Assembly: GCF_019357495.1 (NCBI RefSeq)
Contig: NZ_CP079110.1
Location: 310,001-374,000, forward strand
DNA from: Nosocomiicoccus ampullae
Lineage (GTDB): Bacteria; Bacillota; Bacilli; Staphylococcales; Salinicoccaceae
Direction of reading: 5' to 3'
Length of the DNA stretch: 64,000 bases
The position numbers and the translations under genes are program-made. This document shows, in pieces, positions 25,632-35,769 of this stretch. A model generated the notes under the pieces. It was not told where the DNA came from and ran no database searches. It saw nothing but the letters and a program-made list of their open reading frames with translations. How positions within the stretch are numbered: the first letter of the stretch is position 1; each line of letters begins with the position of its first letter.

Positions 25632-26165
25632 ATGTTAAAGGAAATAAAAGAATGGGTTATTACAATCGTAATTGCTCTCATAGTAGTTTTTGTCGTAAGA
25701 ACATTTTTACTTACACAATTCGTTGTTGAAGGTGCGAGTATGGCACCAACATTTATAGATGGAGATCGTGTATTTGTAAGTAAAATCTCTTATAACTTAC
25801 ATGATGTCGATCACGGTGACGTTATTGTATTTGATAGTAATGAAGGTGACGCTTATATAAAAAGAGTTGTAGGTGTGCCAGGAGATTATGTAGAGATGAA
25901 AGACAAAGAGGTCTATGTCAATGGAGAACATGTCGATGAAACATATGTCTCTTATAAAGAAGATTCGTACTCTGATAATTTTACGTTAGAAGATCTCGGA
26001 GTTGATGGTGAGATTCCTGAAGGGGAGTATTTAGTCCTTGGGGATAATCGTCCAGTGAGTAAAGATTCTAGACAATTTGGCTTAATTGAAGACGAGCAAA
26101 TTATTGGTAAAGTATTTATTAGATTTTGGCCATTTTCTGAAATAACAATGAACTTTTCAGATTAG
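25632..26165 (+). CDS. spsB: Type I signal peptidase
   Basis: This 177-residue protein has an N-terminal membrane anchor (about residues 8-28) and an extracellular S26 domain. Catalytic Ser36 is in VVEGASMAPT and Lys77 in AYIKRVVGVPGD, the same positions as in S. aureus SpsB. LGDNRPVSKDSRQFG is the conserved box E. It removes signal peptides from exported proteins and is normally essential. GGAGTG precedes the start. It lies 4 bp after the VTT gene and 10 bp before addB. Confidence 0.96.
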   Translation: MLKEIKEWVITIVIALIVVFVVRTFLLTQFVVEGASMAPTFIDGDRVFVSKISYNLHDVDHGDVIVFDSNEGDAYIKRVVGVPGDYVEMKDKEVYVNGEHVDETYVSYKEDSYSDNFTLEDLGVDGEIPEGEYLVLGDNRPVSKDSRQFGLIEDEQIIGKVFIRFWPFSEITMNFSD

Positions 26166-26175
26166 GAGGTAAACG

Positions 26176-29100
26176 ATGATTAAAGTTTGGACAGGTGTCA
26201 GTGGAACAGGTAAATCTGAAAAAATGTTTGCAGACATCGATGAAAAAACAAACAATGACCCGCTTGGTAATCGTATTTATATAATTACACCAACACAAAA
26301 TACGTTAACATATGAACAGATTTTAACGAATGATAATAATAAGACCTATAGAGGAAGTTTAAGAACGAATGTCTTAAGCTTCTCTCGTTTTATGTGGCAT
26401 GTTTTTAATGAGATTGGACATCGTGAAAAGAACCGTTTATCAGATGTCGGTCACATAATGCTTATACATAAAATACTACAGCAATTTAATAATGATGAAT
26501 TGACATATTATAGAGATTCTAGAGAATATGTAAAATTTTCCGGGAAACTTTTAGAAACTATTGAAGAATTTATTAATTATGATATATCTGTCGAGGATAT
26601 TAAAGGTTTATCTTTTGACAATAATCGAACGAAAGAAAAGTATGATGATTTAGTCAAAGTGTATGAAAAATGGCTAGAGATGATTGACGAATATTCAATT
26701 GAAAGTATTAATTTAATGCCACACTTTTTAAAAATTTTAAATGAAGTTGACGTCAATGAAATTGAAAGCCTAAATAATGCGACGATTTATATTGATGGTT
26801 TCCATAACTTTAGTGAGTTAGAACTTCAATTATTAAAAACACTGACGCGTTTCACGGATGATATTACACTTTTACTCATGCATAGTTCAGACAATAAAGA
26901 TTTATTTAGAAAAACAGAAAATGTAATTCAAGAGTTAAAAAGAGTAGATTTATTTGGTGAAAATGGTGTCGATATTATAGAGTTTCCACATGAAAACTAC
27001 CGCGCAAAAAGTGAAGGATTATACCAAGTTGAAAATTATTTAAGAAAAGGAACACCGATAAATAACATTGACGGTGTGAGTTTGATTGAAGCACCGAATA
27101 TGCGCGCTGAAATTGAAGAAGTGATGCGTCAAATTGAAACACTCATCCGAACGAAAAACGTGAAATATAAAGACATCGGTATATTATATAGAGATCAAAG
27201 TTATATCGAAGTTTTAAGATATTATTTTGAAAAGTTTGAGATTAAATATTCAATCGACCAAAAATATAAAATGATTCAACATCCATTTATTCAATTTGTT
27301 ATGAGTATATTTGAAGCTTACCGTCAAAACTTTAAACGTGAATCGATTATTAATATTATGAAGAGTGGTTATTTAAACGATGATGACGACTTTAATATGT
27401 ATGTATTTGAAAACGTCGTATTAGAATCTGGCATTGATTTTCAAGCTGGGTTATTAAATGACGAATTATTTAAAAAGTTTTTAGAAACACGGGACGACGG
27501 TCAAAAACAAACACTTTCAGAAGTGGAAATTCAAGACATTGAAGAAATGCTTGCATATAAAAACAAAGTACTTGCCGCGTTAAATCAACTATATAAGTCG
27601 ATAGAATCTGGCACTAAAGCCATCGATTATATACAGTCTATTTATCAGTTTTTAGAGAAAAATAGAGTATTAGAAAGACTAGAACAAGATATAGACAATT
27701 GTGAAGACGAAACGCGTAAAAATGAAACAGAAGATGCGTATAATCATTTTATTAACTTACTTGATAACGCACATATCGTTTACGGTGAAGACGAAGTGAC
27801 GTTTGAGTTATTTGTCGATAATTTAATAGAAGGTTTAATGGAAGCAGAGTTTAACTTATTGCCCGCTACGTTAGATGAAGTAACGGTCGGGGTGTTAGAT
27901 CTTGCGAAGGTTGAAAATAAAAAGTATATTTTCATGGTTGGTATGAATCACGCGAATATGCCGATGGAAATTGGTGGAAATGATATTATTTCTGATGAAG
28001 AAAAACGTAAATTTGAGGCACATGAACTTCAAATATCTCCGACAAATGAAGTATTACGCCGAGATGAGAGATTTGTTTTTTACCACGGAGTCACGAGACC
28101 AACAGATGGGTTATTTATGAGTTACTCTTTAAGTAATTTAAAAAATGAACCGACTAAAATTAGTCCGTTTGTAAAAGAAATCGTCGCACAAAGTAAAGAT
28201 ATAGAGATTATTCGTCCGTCATTATTTGGTACGACAAATGTTGAAGGAAATATTTCTAGTATTAATAGTATGGAAGATTTACTACTCGAACGTTTAAGAG
28301 ATATTTTAAATACGCCAAAAAAATATGAAGATACGATTATTGAAGGCGTTAGAGATCGCGTATTTCTTGAAGCAATGTACGTCTTACAAAAAGACGCGAA
28401 ATATAAAGACTTATACGATAGAGTGGTTCGTAATTTAGCGTACAAAAACGAAAGTGAAAAAGTTGACGAAGCAATTGCTGAAACCTTATATGGTGAAGCG
28501 CTAAGTGGATCAGTGTCAAGATTCCATAGTTTCTATAACTGTCAGTTCCAACATTTTATGAGATACGGGCTAAAACTTCATCCACGTGAAGAATTTAAAC
28601 TAGAAGCAGTCGACATTGGTAATTTATACCACACAGTTTTAGAAGATGTTATGAAGTATCATTTTAATTATGATTTAAAAAATCAATCCATCGCAGACAT
28701 TAATAGTGCTGTGTCAAAATCTGTCAAAAAAGCAGTTAAAAATATCTCTTACGGAATTTTCGAGCATTCAGGATATTATCAAGCACTGATGGTTAAAGCG
28801 ATTGAAACGATAACAGAAGTTGTTATTAACTTACAACGATACTCTAAAGCATCTGACTTCAATATTAAATTTATAGAAGAACGGTTTGGTAGAGATGAAG
28901 ATACGTTTGGAGCATATCAACTTAATACGACGAACGATCATACGGTTCATTTACGAGGAGTCATCGATAGAGTCGACGTTAACGAACGTGAAGACGGGAC
29001 GTTTATCTCACTCATTGACTATAAGTCGAGTGACCGTAAGTTAGATTTAACTGATGTTTACTTAGGAACTGAACTTCAGCAATTTATGTATATGAATGTG

Positions 29101-29700
29101 ATTGAAGAGAATAGTAAACAAATGTTTGAAAATATTTTACCGTTAACGATGATGTTCTATACAGTGAAATCAACGAAGACATCACTCAACCAAAAAGATG
29201 AAGAAAAGCTATTAAAGGCAAAAACAAAAGAAGAATATCAAGACATGCTACAAAAAATGAAAGAAGATAAGCTAAAACCAAGTGGATTATTCGTCGTCAA
29301 TGAAGATGATGAGTCATATTTAGACGCAACGACAGACGATACGTTGTCGATGCTTCTTCATAACGATGAAAATGTGGGAGACTTTTATAAAGGTTTTACA
29401 GCAAAAGGTAAAATTAATAAGCGTTCTAAAAATAATTTTATCTCAATAGATATGTATAACCGTTTTAAAGATCATGCGGTTGAAAAGATTAAAGAAGCGG
29501 CAGATGATATTTATGATGGTGACGTCCGTATTAACCCTATTTCTGAAAACGATGATCTCATACCGTGCAGATTCTGTGAATTTAAATCCGCATGTAACAT
29601 CGATTATATTATGAACAAAAAAGATTTTGTCGATAAAAAAGACCCATTACTCGTACAAATGGTCGAATCTTTAAAAGAAGGCGGTGAGTCTGTTGAGTAA
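26176..29700 (+). CDS. addB: AddB (RexB) subunit of the ATP-dependent helicase/nuclease
   Basis: The 1174-residue AddB starts MIKVWTGVSGTGKSEK, with Walker A at about residues 7-14. The C-terminal RecB-type nuclease domain has LIDYKSSDRK. Four cysteines, one in YNCQFQHFMRYGL and three in CRFCEFKSAC, are the expected 4Fe-4S ligands that brace the nuclease. With AddA it processes double-strand breaks and recognises Chi. AGGAGG precedes ATG 26176. The 3' end overlaps addA by 8 bp. Confidence 0.95.
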   Translation: MIKVWTGVSGTGKSEKMFADIDEKTNNDPLGNRIYIITPTQNTLTYEQILTNDNNKTYRGSLRTNVLSFSRFMWHVFNEIGHREKNRLSDVGHIMLIHKILQQFNNDELTYYRDSREYVKFSGKLLETIEEFINYDISVEDIKGLSFDNNRTKEKYDDLVKVYEKWLEMIDEYSIESINLMPHFLKILNEVDVNEIESLNNATIYIDGFHNFSELELQLLKTLTRFTDDITLLLMHSSDNKDLFRKTENVIQELKRVDLFGENGVDIIEFPHENYRAKSEGLYQVENYLRKGTPINNIDGVSLIEAPNMRAEIEEVMRQIETLIRTKNVKYKDIGILYRDQSYIEVLRYYFEKFEIKYSIDQKYKMIQHPFIQFVMSIFEAYRQNFKRESIINIMKSGYLNDDDDFNMYVFENVVLESGIDFQAGLLNDELFKKFLETRDDGQKQTLSEVEIQDIEEMLAYKNKVLAALNQLYKSIESGTKAIDYIQSIYQFLEKNRVLERLEQDIDNCEDETRKNETEDAYNHFINLLDNAHIVYGEDEVTFELFVDNLIEGLMEAEFNLLPATLDEVTVGVLDLAKVENKKYIFMVGMNHANMPMEIGGNDIISDEEKRKFEAHELQISPTNEVLRRDERFVFYHGVTRPTDGLFMSYSLSNLKNEPTKISPFVKEIVAQSKDIEIIRPSLFGTTNVEGNISSINSMEDLLLERLRDILNTPKKYEDTIIEGVRDRVFLEAMYVLQKDAKYKDLYDRVVRNLAYKNESEKVDEAIAETLYGEALSGSVSRFHSFYNCQFQHFMRYGLKLHPREEFKLEAVDIGNLYHTVLEDVMKYHFNYDLKNQSIADINSAVSKSVKKAVKNISYGIFEHSGYYQALMVKAIETITEVVINLQRYSKASDFNIKFIEERFGRDEDTFGAYQLNTTNDHTVHLRGVIDRVDVNEREDGTFISLIDYKSSDRKLDLTDVYLGTELQQFMYMNVIEENSKQMFENILPLTMMFYTVKSTKTSLNQKDEEKLLKAKTKEEYQDMLQKMKEDKLKPSGLFVVNEDDESYLDATTDDTLSMLLHNDENVGDFYKGFTAKGKINKRSKNNFISIDMYNRFKDHAVEKIKEAADDIYDGDVRINPISENDDLIPCRFCEFKSACNIDYIMNKKDFVDKKDPLLVQMVESLKEGGESVE

Positions 29701-32700
29701 ACAATTTACTGAGGATCAGTTACGCGCAATTAACGCTAAAGGTAGCGATATTTTAGTTTCTGCGGCAGCAGGAAGCGGTAAAACAGCAGTACTCGTCGAG
29801 CGTATTATTTCTAATATTTTAAATAATACGTATGATCTCGATGAAATTTTCGTTTCAACGTTTACAAACGCAAGTGCAAAAGATATGAAAACTAAACTCG
29901 AAGAAGCGTTAAATGAAAGACTTCATAGAACGACAGATGACGAAGAGAAACAGCGTCTGTCTGACCAGTTATTAAAAGTAAATGATGCACATATTAGTAC
30001 GCTTCATAGTTTTTGTCAGTTTTTAATTCAAAACCATTATAACGTCATCGGTATCTCACCAGATATGCGCACACTTTCAAACGAAGAGACCGATACGTTA
30101 AAAGGTGACGTATTAGATCAAATATTAGAAACCTACTATCAATCGACAAACGATGATTTCTTTAAGCTTGAAGAATTTTTATCTTCAGATAAACAAAACG
30201 ATTCGTTAAAACAATCGATTTTGAACTTATATAACGAAGCAATCGCAACAGAAAATCCTATCGTTTTTTTAGAAAGTTTAATCGATGAATGGGTAAATGA
30301 AGATAGTCTTAAAGAATTACATGATTTTAATAAGAAAAAGAACTTAGAAGAAATTGACCGAGTCATCGACTCGATTCAATCATTTTCAGAATATCTCTTT
30401 ATGGTCGTACCGGATTTAGATTACGAACATAAAGACGTTAAAAAAATACTGGCAGTCAGTGATGAGTTAAAAGGACTTGCACTTAAAATTAAAAATAATA
30501 CACCAGCGACACCGGTTCTAACAGAGAAGTTTATAACAAAACGTGCAGGTGTATTTAAGCTAATTGAAGACGAACTAGAAAATAGTGAAGCGAAAGCATT
30601 ACAAGATAAAACTAACGAAGACATTAAAGTAATTGCGACATTAAATACTTCAACACTTGAAGAGTTTTTAGAAGAAATGGCGATGATGAACGAAGTCAGA
30701 AACGTCTTCTTACGAATTACGTTAGAGTTAATCGACGCGTATAGTAAACGTAAACTTGCAAATAACACGATGGACTTTAATGATTACGAACATTTTGCGA
30801 TTCAAATACTATCAGCAAATGACGGGGAAATCGGAGATCTATATAAAGAAAAGTTTGAAGAAGTGATGATTGACGAGTATCAAGATACAAACCGTGTACA
30901 AGAGTCTATTATTTCTTATATTAAACGTGGAGATGCGCATGACGGTAATCTATTTATGGTTGGTGACGTAAAGCAGTCAATTTATAGATTCCGCCAAGCA
31001 GAACCTAAACTATTTTTAGAGAAAATGGACGCGTTTCAAAATGAAAACTCCGGAGAATTAATTACGTTAAACAAAAATTTCCGTTCAAATAGTGGTGTGT
31101 TAGAAACGACGAACTATATTTTTAGACATATTATGGATAGAGCAGTTGGTGAAATTGAATATACGGATAGTGAAGCCCTTCACGTCGGTTTAGAGAAAAA
31201 CAAAACTCCAATTCAAACAGAAATTAAAGGGATTGTATACGATGAGTCTAAACTCACGCGTGTCGACGCAGAACTCAATTATATTATTAAAAAGATTTTA
31301 GAGTTACGTTCTAAAAACGTGCCATATAAAGATATCGTTATTCTTACACCAACGCGTTATTCAATCGACGAGTACCACTCAAAATTTAAAGAGTTTAACA
31401 TTCCTTTAGTGTATGAAAATAATGCTGGATACTTTGAAACGTTAGAAATTCGTACGATGATTAACTTTATTTCTATTATAGATAACCCGCTTCAAGATGA
31501 TCATTTAGTTGGGTTATGTCGCTTACCGTTCTTTAACTTTTCGAATACTGACATCGCAAAAATTCGCGTGAACGATGAAAGAAAAAACGTCTACTTCTAT
31601 GACTCAATTAAAAATTATAATGAAGTAGACGAAACAAAAATAAAAATTGATTATTTACTATCAGAATTAGATATCCTACGTGAAGAAGCGAAATACCGCT
31701 CAGTCACGTCACTATTAAAATTTATCTATGAAAGATATAACGTCATCGAATTTTTCGCAGGACTTCCAAGTGGAGATACACGTAAAGCAAATTTAAACGG
31801 ATTACTCGTTTATAGTATGGAGTTTATGAAGAGAAATCATCATTCTCTTTATGAATTTATTAGTTATATTCATTACTTATCAAATAGAAATATCGACTTC
31901 GGAGAAGAACAAGTTGTGAGTGAGGAAGAGGATGTTGTTCGAGTGATGACGATTCACTCGTCTAAGGGACTTGAGTTTAAACATGTTTTCTTAGTTCATA
32001 ATAACCGCGAGTTAAAAAGTCGAGATCTTAATAGAAGCACTCTCGTTCACCCGTTATACGGAGTCTCTATGAAGACATATGACGCGACGAACTCAGTCGT
32101 AAAGCCAAATATTCACTATGAGTATATAAAAGAAATTCTTCATAAAGAAGATATTTCCGAGCGGTTTAGATTGTTATATGTCGCATTAACTCGTGCAGAA
32201 GAATGTTTATACATTCCATTTTTAAAAAATGTTGAAGAGAAAAAGTTTAACGAATATATAGAAGAAGAACCGTCGTTTTTAGAACTTATTCTGGACGAAT
32301 CACTTGACGCTGAAGATATCACCGAAAACGAACCACTACCAAAAGAATTTAGACTACAAGTAGCAAATCATAGAAATTTACTCGTACCGGTATTATTTAG
32401 AAAAGAGAGTGACTATTTTAAGACATCTATAGACTTTTATGGAGATAATGAAATCGCAGAAAAAATTGAAAGAATTACGCTAAATGATTTATTAGAAAAG
32501 GTAGATGAAGTTCATCCGTCACCAGAAGTTGTGGAGCGGTTAAATTATAAATATGATGGTAGTAAAGAATATTTAGAAAGCGTAAAAGATTCTGTCACTG
32601 AAATTAAAAGACGTAACGAGACGGTCGATGAGGATGCTTATCCTCGTAAAGATATTTATAAAAAAGAGGTTAAGCTTAGAAAGCCAGCCTTTTTAGATGA

Positions 32701-33238
32701 TAGTAAGGACGCGCCGCTATTTGGAACAGTAATGCATGAGGTGATGGTTCAAATTGTTCACCGAATTGACTCGGTAATCACTTCAAACAATAAGGAGTCG
32801 CTTATAAAGGCAATCGTCAATAACTATACAAAAGACTTAGAATACGTTGAAGAAAATGACCGAGAGCGTATGGTAGAGTATGGTCTAAAATTCGTAAATG
32901 ATGAAACAATTATAGAAATTTTTAATCACTCTATACAAAACTATACAGAGCTTCCGTTCATTATGAGTCAAAAAACAATCGATATTAGTGATGTCAACGG
33001 AAAAATGGTTCAAGGAATTATCGACTGCTTAGTAAAGCATGAAGATAAATACATCATTATCGACTATAAGACAGACAATGTCACAACTGAAAGTGAAAAA
33101 GATTTAATTGAACGTTATGAAGTTCAAATGAAGATTTACAGACGCTCAATTGAAGAAGCGTTAAACACGCGTGTCGATGTTTATTTATACTATTTCAACT
33201 ATGGAGTGTTAAACGTTTATGACTGTGAAAAAAGATAA
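29693..33238 (+). CDS. addA: AddA (RexA) helicase/nuclease subunit
   Basis: This 1181-residue UvrD-like helicase has Walker A SAAAGSGKTAVL near residue 25, motif II MIDEYQDTN, GDVKQSIYRFRQAEP, and late motifs VMTIHSSKGLEF and LLYVALTRAEE. A C-terminal RecB-family nuclease follows (GTVMHEVM, IIDYKTDN). The start is taken as TTG 29693 because AAGGCGGTGAG (29678-29688) is a nearly full-length Shine-Dalgarno at correct distance; GTG 29684 lies within it. It is co-translated with addB. Confidence 0.94.
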   Translation: MSKQFTEDQLRAINAKGSDILVSAAAGSGKTAVLVERIISNILNNTYDLDEIFVSTFTNASAKDMKTKLEEALNERLHRTTDDEEKQRLSDQLLKVNDAHISTLHSFCQFLIQNHYNVIGISPDMRTLSNEETDTLKGDVLDQILETYYQSTNDDFFKLEEFLSSDKQNDSLKQSILNLYNEAIATENPIVFLESLIDEWVNEDSLKELHDFNKKKNLEEIDRVIDSIQSFSEYLFMVVPDLDYEHKDVKKILAVSDELKGLALKIKNNTPATPVLTEKFITKRAGVFKLIEDELENSEAKALQDKTNEDIKVIATLNTSTLEEFLEEMAMMNEVRNVFLRITLELIDAYSKRKLANNTMDFNDYEHFAIQILSANDGEIGDLYKEKFEEVMIDEYQDTNRVQESIISYIKRGDAHDGNLFMVGDVKQSIYRFRQAEPKLFLEKMDAFQNENSGELITLNKNFRSNSGVLETTNYIFRHIMDRAVGEIEYTDSEALHVGLEKNKTPIQTEIKGIVYDESKLTRVDAELNYIIKKILELRSKNVPYKDIVILTPTRYSIDEYHSKFKEFNIPLVYENNAGYFETLEIRTMINFISIIDNPLQDDHLVGLCRLPFFNFSNTDIAKIRVNDERKNVYFYDSIKNYNEVDETKIKIDYLLSELDILREEAKYRSVTSLLKFIYERYNVIEFFAGLPSGDTRKANLNGLLVYSMEFMKRNHHSLYEFISYIHYLSNRNIDFGEEQVVSEEEDVVRVMTIHSSKGLEFKHVFLVHNNRELKSRDLNRSTLVHPLYGVSMKTYDATNSVVKPNIHYEYIKEILHKEDISERFRLLYVALTRAEECLYIPFLKNVEEKKFNEYIEEEPSFLELILDESLDAEDITENEPLPKEFRLQVANHRNLLVPVLFRKESDYFKTSIDFYGDNEIAEKIERITLNDLLEKVDEVHPSPEVVERLNYKYDGSKEYLESVKDSVTEIKRRNETVDEDAYPRKDIYKKEVKLRKPAFLDDSKDAPLFGTVMHEVMVQIVHRIDSVITSNNKESLIKAIVNNYTKDLEYVEENDRERMVEYGLKFVNDETIIEIFNHSIQNYTELPFIMSQKTIDISDVNGKMVQGIIDCLVKHEDKYIIIDYKTDNVTTESEKDLIERYEVQMKIYRRSIEEALNTRVDVYLYYFNYGVLNVYDCEKR

Positions 33239-34286
33239 TCAACTGATCGGATTTATGTTCGTCATTTCAATGTTTTCAGTTGGAATATATTATTTACTTC
33301 CAATGATTTACGTGAATCCGTATGAATATTTTTATGGTGGAGAGCTGAAAAGTTATCAGCTCTACCATCTATTTTTTAGTGGTGTAATGATCCCAGTCAC
33401 GTCACTAATTACAGGGTTTATTATTTCAAGACAAGATTATGATAGGTTAACTGTACTTAAAAAGTTATTAATGATATTTATCGTATTATTTTTTATTAGT
33501 TTATTATTTAACGGATTTATTGGTTTATTTATCGTCCCAATTAGTGGGATGGTCGTCTTATTCTTTAGAGATAAGCCGCTAATTATTAGTATCATTACGT
33601 CCTTAATATTACTCAGTCTATATTTTATTGTTTGGACGATCTTACCTGCACTTGTGGCAGCAAATTCAAATAATATTGTTTACTCAAGTATTCAGCAGTT
33701 AAATAATTATCTCGGTGTATACCGAGAGAGTGACATAATCTCGATGATAGAATTCAACGTACAAAGTATATTTACTATTAATTTCTTTGATAAATTTTTA
33801 TTTTTATCGTTACCACTCACATTTGTCGGCTCGATATTTAATCGATTAAATATCGAAGATTACTTTAAACAAAAAGGGACTATTTTAATGATCATAACAA
33901 TAATTAGTGGTCTCATTATTAAAATGATGGAGATTCTTAGTTTAGGATCTAAAAGCGGCCGCTTAATTGGTGACAATATTGGTGGAGTAATCATGAGTTT
34001 AGGGTTATTTTTACTACTCATATTACTTGTCCAACGACTGCCAAAAGTGTCGGAATTTCTCTTTGAAAATATTGGGGTCTTTTCGCTAACAATGTTTATG
34101 ATTTTTAATTTAATTATGGCAACGATATTTTATGGATTTGGATTAAATTATTATGGTGAAGTTAAAGTTGGTTATTTAGTGATCATTATTTTAATCATTA
34201 CTATAGTCATTTTTGTCTTAAGTATGTTGTTAAAAAAGACGAAAATTAGACCACTTATAATAATTTCTAATGAAAATCATTATTAA
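33219..34286 (+). CDS. DUF418/YeiB-like polytopic membrane protein
   Basis: This is a 355-residue protein with about ten hydrophobic segments. The C-terminal part (NIGVFSLTMFMIFNLIMATIFYGFGLNYYG) loosely follows the DUF418 pattern, and VYRESDIISMIEFN near residue 170 may correspond to its central loop. The usual GRMSLTNY motif is degenerate, so the family call is tentative. ATG 33219 lies inside the end of addA (20-bp overlap), so it is probably translated with that operon. Function is unknown. Confidence 0.55.
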   Translation: MTVKKDNQLIGFMFVISMFSVGIYYLLPMIYVNPYEYFYGGELKSYQLYHLFFSGVMIPVTSLITGFIISRQDYDRLTVLKKLLMIFIVLFFISLLFNGFIGLFIVPISGMVVLFFRDKPLIISIITSLILLSLYFIVWTILPALVAANSNNIVYSSIQQLNNYLGVYRESDIISMIEFNVQSIFTINFFDKFLFLSLPLTFVGSIFNRLNIEDYFKQKGTILMIITIISGLIIKMMEILSLGSKSGRLIGDNIGGVIMSLGLFLLLILLVQRLPKVSEFLFENIGVFSLTMFMIFNLIMATIFYGFGLNYYGEVKVGYLVIIILIITIVIFVLSMLLKKTKIRPLIIISNENHY

Positions 34287-34298
34287 TTTAATTATAAT
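34266..34298 (+). promoter_or_regulatory. Fur-like operator over a possible promoter
   Basis: TGAAAATCATTATTA (34271-34285) matches the 7-1-7 Fur box with two deviations, and the surrounding 19 bases match the classical Fur consensus at 15 positions. It overlaps a candidate -35 (ATGAAA, 34270-34275) placed 17 bases from TATAAT (34293-34298). A second, extended -10 (TGTTATACT, 34325-34333) lies closer to the FAH-family gene. Direct match by eye only. Confidence 0.4.
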
Positions 34299-34360
34299 GA
34301 ATTAAAGAAATTCTAACCGTGTTTTGTTATACTTATAAAAAGGGATAAAGGAGTAGTCTT

Positions 34361-35251
34361 ATGAAATTTCTATCATTTAGCTACAAAGACACGCCGACTT
34401 ACGGTGTTAAAGTAAAAAGAGAAGACAGCGCATGGATTTTACCAAAATTATTCGAAGAATTTGGAGAAGACAAAGACTATCCAAAAACTTTACTTGAAGG
34501 AATTACGAAGTATAATACGTTAGATTTCCAAGAAATTGTACGTACATTAGTTGAAAAAGCAGAAGCGGATGACAACAATCATTTATTTAAAGCGCCGTTT
34601 ACTGAAATTGAATTTCTAGCTCCAGTTGCACCTCCAAATAACTTAATTTGTTTTGGTCGTAACTATAAAAAACACGCTGAAGAAATGAATAATGAAGTAT
34701 CACTCACTGTATTTACAAAAGCAAACTCTAGTTTAGTTGGTGACGAAGAGTCAATCGACGCATTTACTGACTTAACGAGCGAGTTAGATTATGAAGGTGA
34801 ACTCGGTGTTGTAATTGGTAAAGAAGCACATAACGTACAACCGCATTTAGCATTAGATTATGTTTACGGTTACACGATTGTAAACGACATTACAGCACGT
34901 GACTTACAAAAATCATTAAAACAATTTTTCTTAGCAAAAAGTTTAGCAGCACCAATTGGACCATATATTGTCACTAAAGATGAGGTGCCATCGTTAAATG
35001 ACGTATCGATCGTCACTAAAGTGAACGATGAAATTCGTCAAGATGGTAGTACACGTGATATGATTTTACCTGTTGAAGAAATTATTTCAGAAGTATCTAA
35101 ATATGTGAAACTAATGCCTGGAGATATTATCGCAACAGGTTCACCAGAAGGTGTCGCTGCAGGGATGGAACACCCTGATTTCTTAGAATCAGGTGACGTT
35201 GTCCGTGTATCAATTAATGGCATCGGTACACTCACAACTTATATTAAATAA
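34361..35251 (+). CDS. Fumarylacetoacetate hydrolase (FAH) family protein
   Basis: This 296-residue protein has the FAH C-terminal domain: [33 protein letters not shown] with metal-binding Glu residues, [13 protein letters not shown], and [15 protein letters not shown]. Relatives (YisK, HpcE-like, oxaloacetate decarboxylase/tautomerase) act on 2-oxo acids; the substrate here is undefined. AAAGGAG precedes ATG 34361. It is followed 12 bp later by yisL, an arrangement seen in other Bacilli. Confidence 0.87.
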   Translation: MKFLSFSYKDTPTYGVKVKREDSAWILPKLFEEFGEDKDYPKTLLEGITKYNTLDFQEIVRTLVEKAEADDNNHLFKAPFTEIEFLAPVAPPNNLICFGRNYKKHAEEMNNEVSLTVFTKANSSLVGDEESIDAFTDLTSELDYEGELGVVIGKEAHNVQPHLALDYVYGYTIVNDITARDLQKSLKQFFLAKSLAAPIGPYIVTKDEVPSLNDVSIVTKVNDEIRQDGSTRDMILPVEEIISEVSKYVKLMPGDIIATGSPEGVAAGMEHPDFLESGDVVRVSINGIGTLTTYIK

Positions 35252-35263
35252 AGGAGATTAAGT

Positions 35264-35644
35264 ATGTTTCATTTGCACTTAACAGCTATTGTTATTACGT
35301 TTATATTATTTTTAGTGACGTATTTCTCATATAAAAAAGATCCGTCACGAGACAACCGTCGAGCGTTCATTTTACACATGACGCTAAGACTCTTCTATAT
35401 CATCGTGTTATTCAGTGGTGTGATGATTTTCATCCAAAACTTAAGCATCATTGGTAATATTGATAAAGGTCATATGATGTACGGTATTAAAGCGTTACTC
35501 GGACTCCTTACAATCGGGTTAATGGAGATGACATTAGTACGCGAGAAAAAACAAACGAAAGTACAAACGTTCCTAATTATTGCGATTGTATTAGTCATCG
35601 TAACAGTATTACTTGGATCTTACTTACCACTTGGAACATTATAA
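35264..35644 (+). CDS. yisL: YisL family (DUF1516) membrane protein
   Basis: This 126-residue protein has four hydrophobic helices and the YisL features FHLHLTAIVITFILFLVTYFSY, ILHMTLRLFYIIVLFSGV and LTIGLMEMTLVREKK. Function is unknown. AAAGGAGA precedes the ATG, and a strong terminator follows, closing the FAH-yisL unit. Confidence 0.85.
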   Translation: MFHLHLTAIVITFILFLVTYFSYKKDPSRDNRRAFILHMTLRLFYIIVLFSGVMIFIQNLSIIGNIDKGHMMYGIKALLGLLTIGLMEMTLVREKKQTKVQTFLIIAIVLVIVTVLLGSYLPLGTL

Positions 35645-35650
35645 TATTAA

Positions 35651-35679
35651 AACTGCAGAAAATATTCTGCAGTTTTTTT
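35651..35679 (+). terminator. Intrinsic terminator after yisL
   Basis: AACTGCAGAA (35651-35660) and TTCTGCAGTT (35665-35674), followed by T residues. Confidence 0.88.
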
Positions 35680-35769
35680 ATGTATAATTTATGAACTTTC
35701 TAGATTTGTATACATAATTTTTTAAATCCAGTATAATTAAATTTGACAGTTAAGAAAGGTGGACGTAGG

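Noticed and set aside
35743-35769. Longer start (TTG 35743) for the GH13-like protein
   Set aside because: It would place the AAAGGTGG ribosome site inside the coding region and add a non-signal-peptide leader.
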